Shown: positions 5,590 through 6,146 of the stretch, in pieces
Layout: the number at the start of each line of letters is the position of its first letter
Numbering within the stretch: position 1 is the first letter of the stretch
Source of the DNA: Lachnospiraceae bacterium UBA1753
GTDB taxonomy: Bacteria > Bacillota > Clostridia > Lachnospirales > Lachnospiraceae
Assembly (NCBI GenBank): GCA_002317595.1
Contig: DCHL01000008.1
Coordinates: 320 to 6,465 of the forward strand
Length of the DNA: 6,146 bases
Direction: 5' to 3'
Made by a program: the position numbers and the translations under genes
The notes under the pieces: generated by a model
What the model saw: only the letters and a program-made list of their open reading frames with translations
Told to the model about the DNA's origin: nothing
Databases searched by the model: none

Positions 5590-6146
5590 TTACCTTCTGC
5601 CTCCCATGAGTATAGCCATGGGTTCAACCACGCTCTTCAGGTCCACAATAGCTTCATTCAGGGAATCAATATCAATGGAATCCAGCTTGCCAATTGCACT
5701 TGTGATGCCATCACTGCTCTGTACAACAAGGCCTTCCGTCTGCTTAACAAGACCAGGAAGATTTGCGTCAACGAGGTCCTTGGAAACCTTGGACAGGTCA
5801 TCAACAATTCCCTCAACAGCCTTGAGGTTCTCAATCTCCTGCTGAACAGTGGCAATAGTTGTCTCTGTCTGCACAAGAATATTGAGCACGTGAGGGACAA
5901 TAAGCACCGCACACACCAGCATGATAAGGAACATTCCTCCAACCATCGCAAGGATTCCTGTCAAAAGCTTGTTCTGCTTCCTGATGGCCTTGTAGGTAAG
6001 TGTAAGCTCATCATCCTTCTTCTTTTCAACCTTAACCTCGGATGCCTTTAACTCGGGTTTCTTAACCTCGGGAGCCTTTGCCTCGGGTGTCTTTACTTCA
6101 GCAGGCTTCGCCTGAGCAGCTGCGGGTGCAGGCTCTGCCTTTACCT
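5590..6146 (-). CDS. Unrecognised single-pass membrane protein with Lys/Pro/Glu pentapeptide repeats (5' end outside window)
   Basis: The frame is open to the right edge for 184 codons with no start in the fragment that looks genuine, so the N-terminus is missing. Counting from the edge, residues 1-40 are Ala/Pro/Glu/Lys-rich and contain six tandem five-residue units of the form xPEVK. A basic stretch (VEKKKDDELTLTYKAIRKQNK, 39-59) leads into one transmembrane helix at about 62-86 (GILAMVGGMFLIMLVCAVLIV). Residues 90-130 look like a coiled coil rich in E, L, V and D; the rest is amphipathic and ends in GGRR. The positive charges before the helix predict an inside N-terminal tail and an outside C-terminal part. 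I recognise no family. It ends 136 bases before topA and may be transcribed separately, since topA has its own promoter candidates. In many Firmicutes dprA lies upstream of topA; this is not dprA. Confidence 0.85.
   Translation of the reverse strand, partial: VKAEPAPAAAQAKPAEVKTPEAKAPEVKKPELKASEVKVEKKKDDELTLTYKAIRKQNKLLTGILAMVGGMFLIMLVCAVLIVPHVLNILVQTETTIATVQQEIENLKAVEGIVDDLSKVSKDLVDANLPGLVKQTEGLVVQSSDGITSAIGKLDSIDIDSLNEAIVDLKSVVEPMAILMGGRR
6031..6120 (-). repeat. Six tandem 15-bp units encoding pentapeptide repeats
   Basis: The 90 bases divide exactly into six 15-base units, each mostly beginning CTT on the plus strand with CTCGG in the middle. In translation order they encode AAQAK, PAEVK, TPEAK, APEVK, KPELK and ASEVK. 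DNA similarity is highest in the four units at 6031-6090 and falls toward the window edge, which fits recent duplication with older diverged copies. Further units may lie beyond the edge. Confidence 0.8.

Overview
The window reads as chromosomal DNA of a motile, Gram-positive-type bacterium of the Clostridia, most likely Lachnospiraceae or a close relative. This is inferred from the topA-to-flgB gene neighbourhood, the Bacillus/Clostridium-like FlgB, FlgC, FliE and FliF sequences, strong AGGAGG-type ribosome binding sites, a TTG start and moderate GC. No species can be named from the sequence alone. All supported genes lie on the minus strand, so transcription runs from high to low coordinates. 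There is no RNA gene, CRISPR array, insertion sequence or phage gene.

In transcription order: (1) 6146-5590, the C-terminal part of an unrecognised single-pass membrane protein with a Lys/Pro/Glu pentapeptide-repeat cytoplasmic tail, cut by the window edge. (2) 5589-5454, a short spacer with candidate sigma-A promoters for topA. (3) 5453-3372, topA, a complete type IA DNA topoisomerase with three C-terminal four-cysteine zinc modules. (4) 3371-3112, a 260-base control region holding a sigma-28-like site, a sigma-54-like site, a terminator-like hairpin, an inverted repeat and an extended -10 sigma-A-like promoter. (5) 3111-1, the head of a large flagellar operon: flgB, flgC, fliE, fliF and the first 57 codons of fliG. 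The operon must continue past the left edge.

The five flagellar genes are in assembly order for the base of the flagellum. FliF forms the MS ring in the membrane, FliG docks on its cytoplasmic tail as the switch/rotor protein, FliE joins the MS ring to the rod, and FlgB and FlgC are proximal rod subunits. Intergenic gaps are 11 to 56 bases, each gene has its own Shine-Dalgarno, and the fliF stop codon lies inside the fliG ribosome binding site.

The genes themselves are ordinary. The parts that merit a second look are the layered topA-flgB control region, the absence of codY and its companions from between topA and flgB (in Bacillus subtilis they lie there), and the repeat-bearing membrane protein upstream of topA. 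I did not find evidence for a wholly new system.
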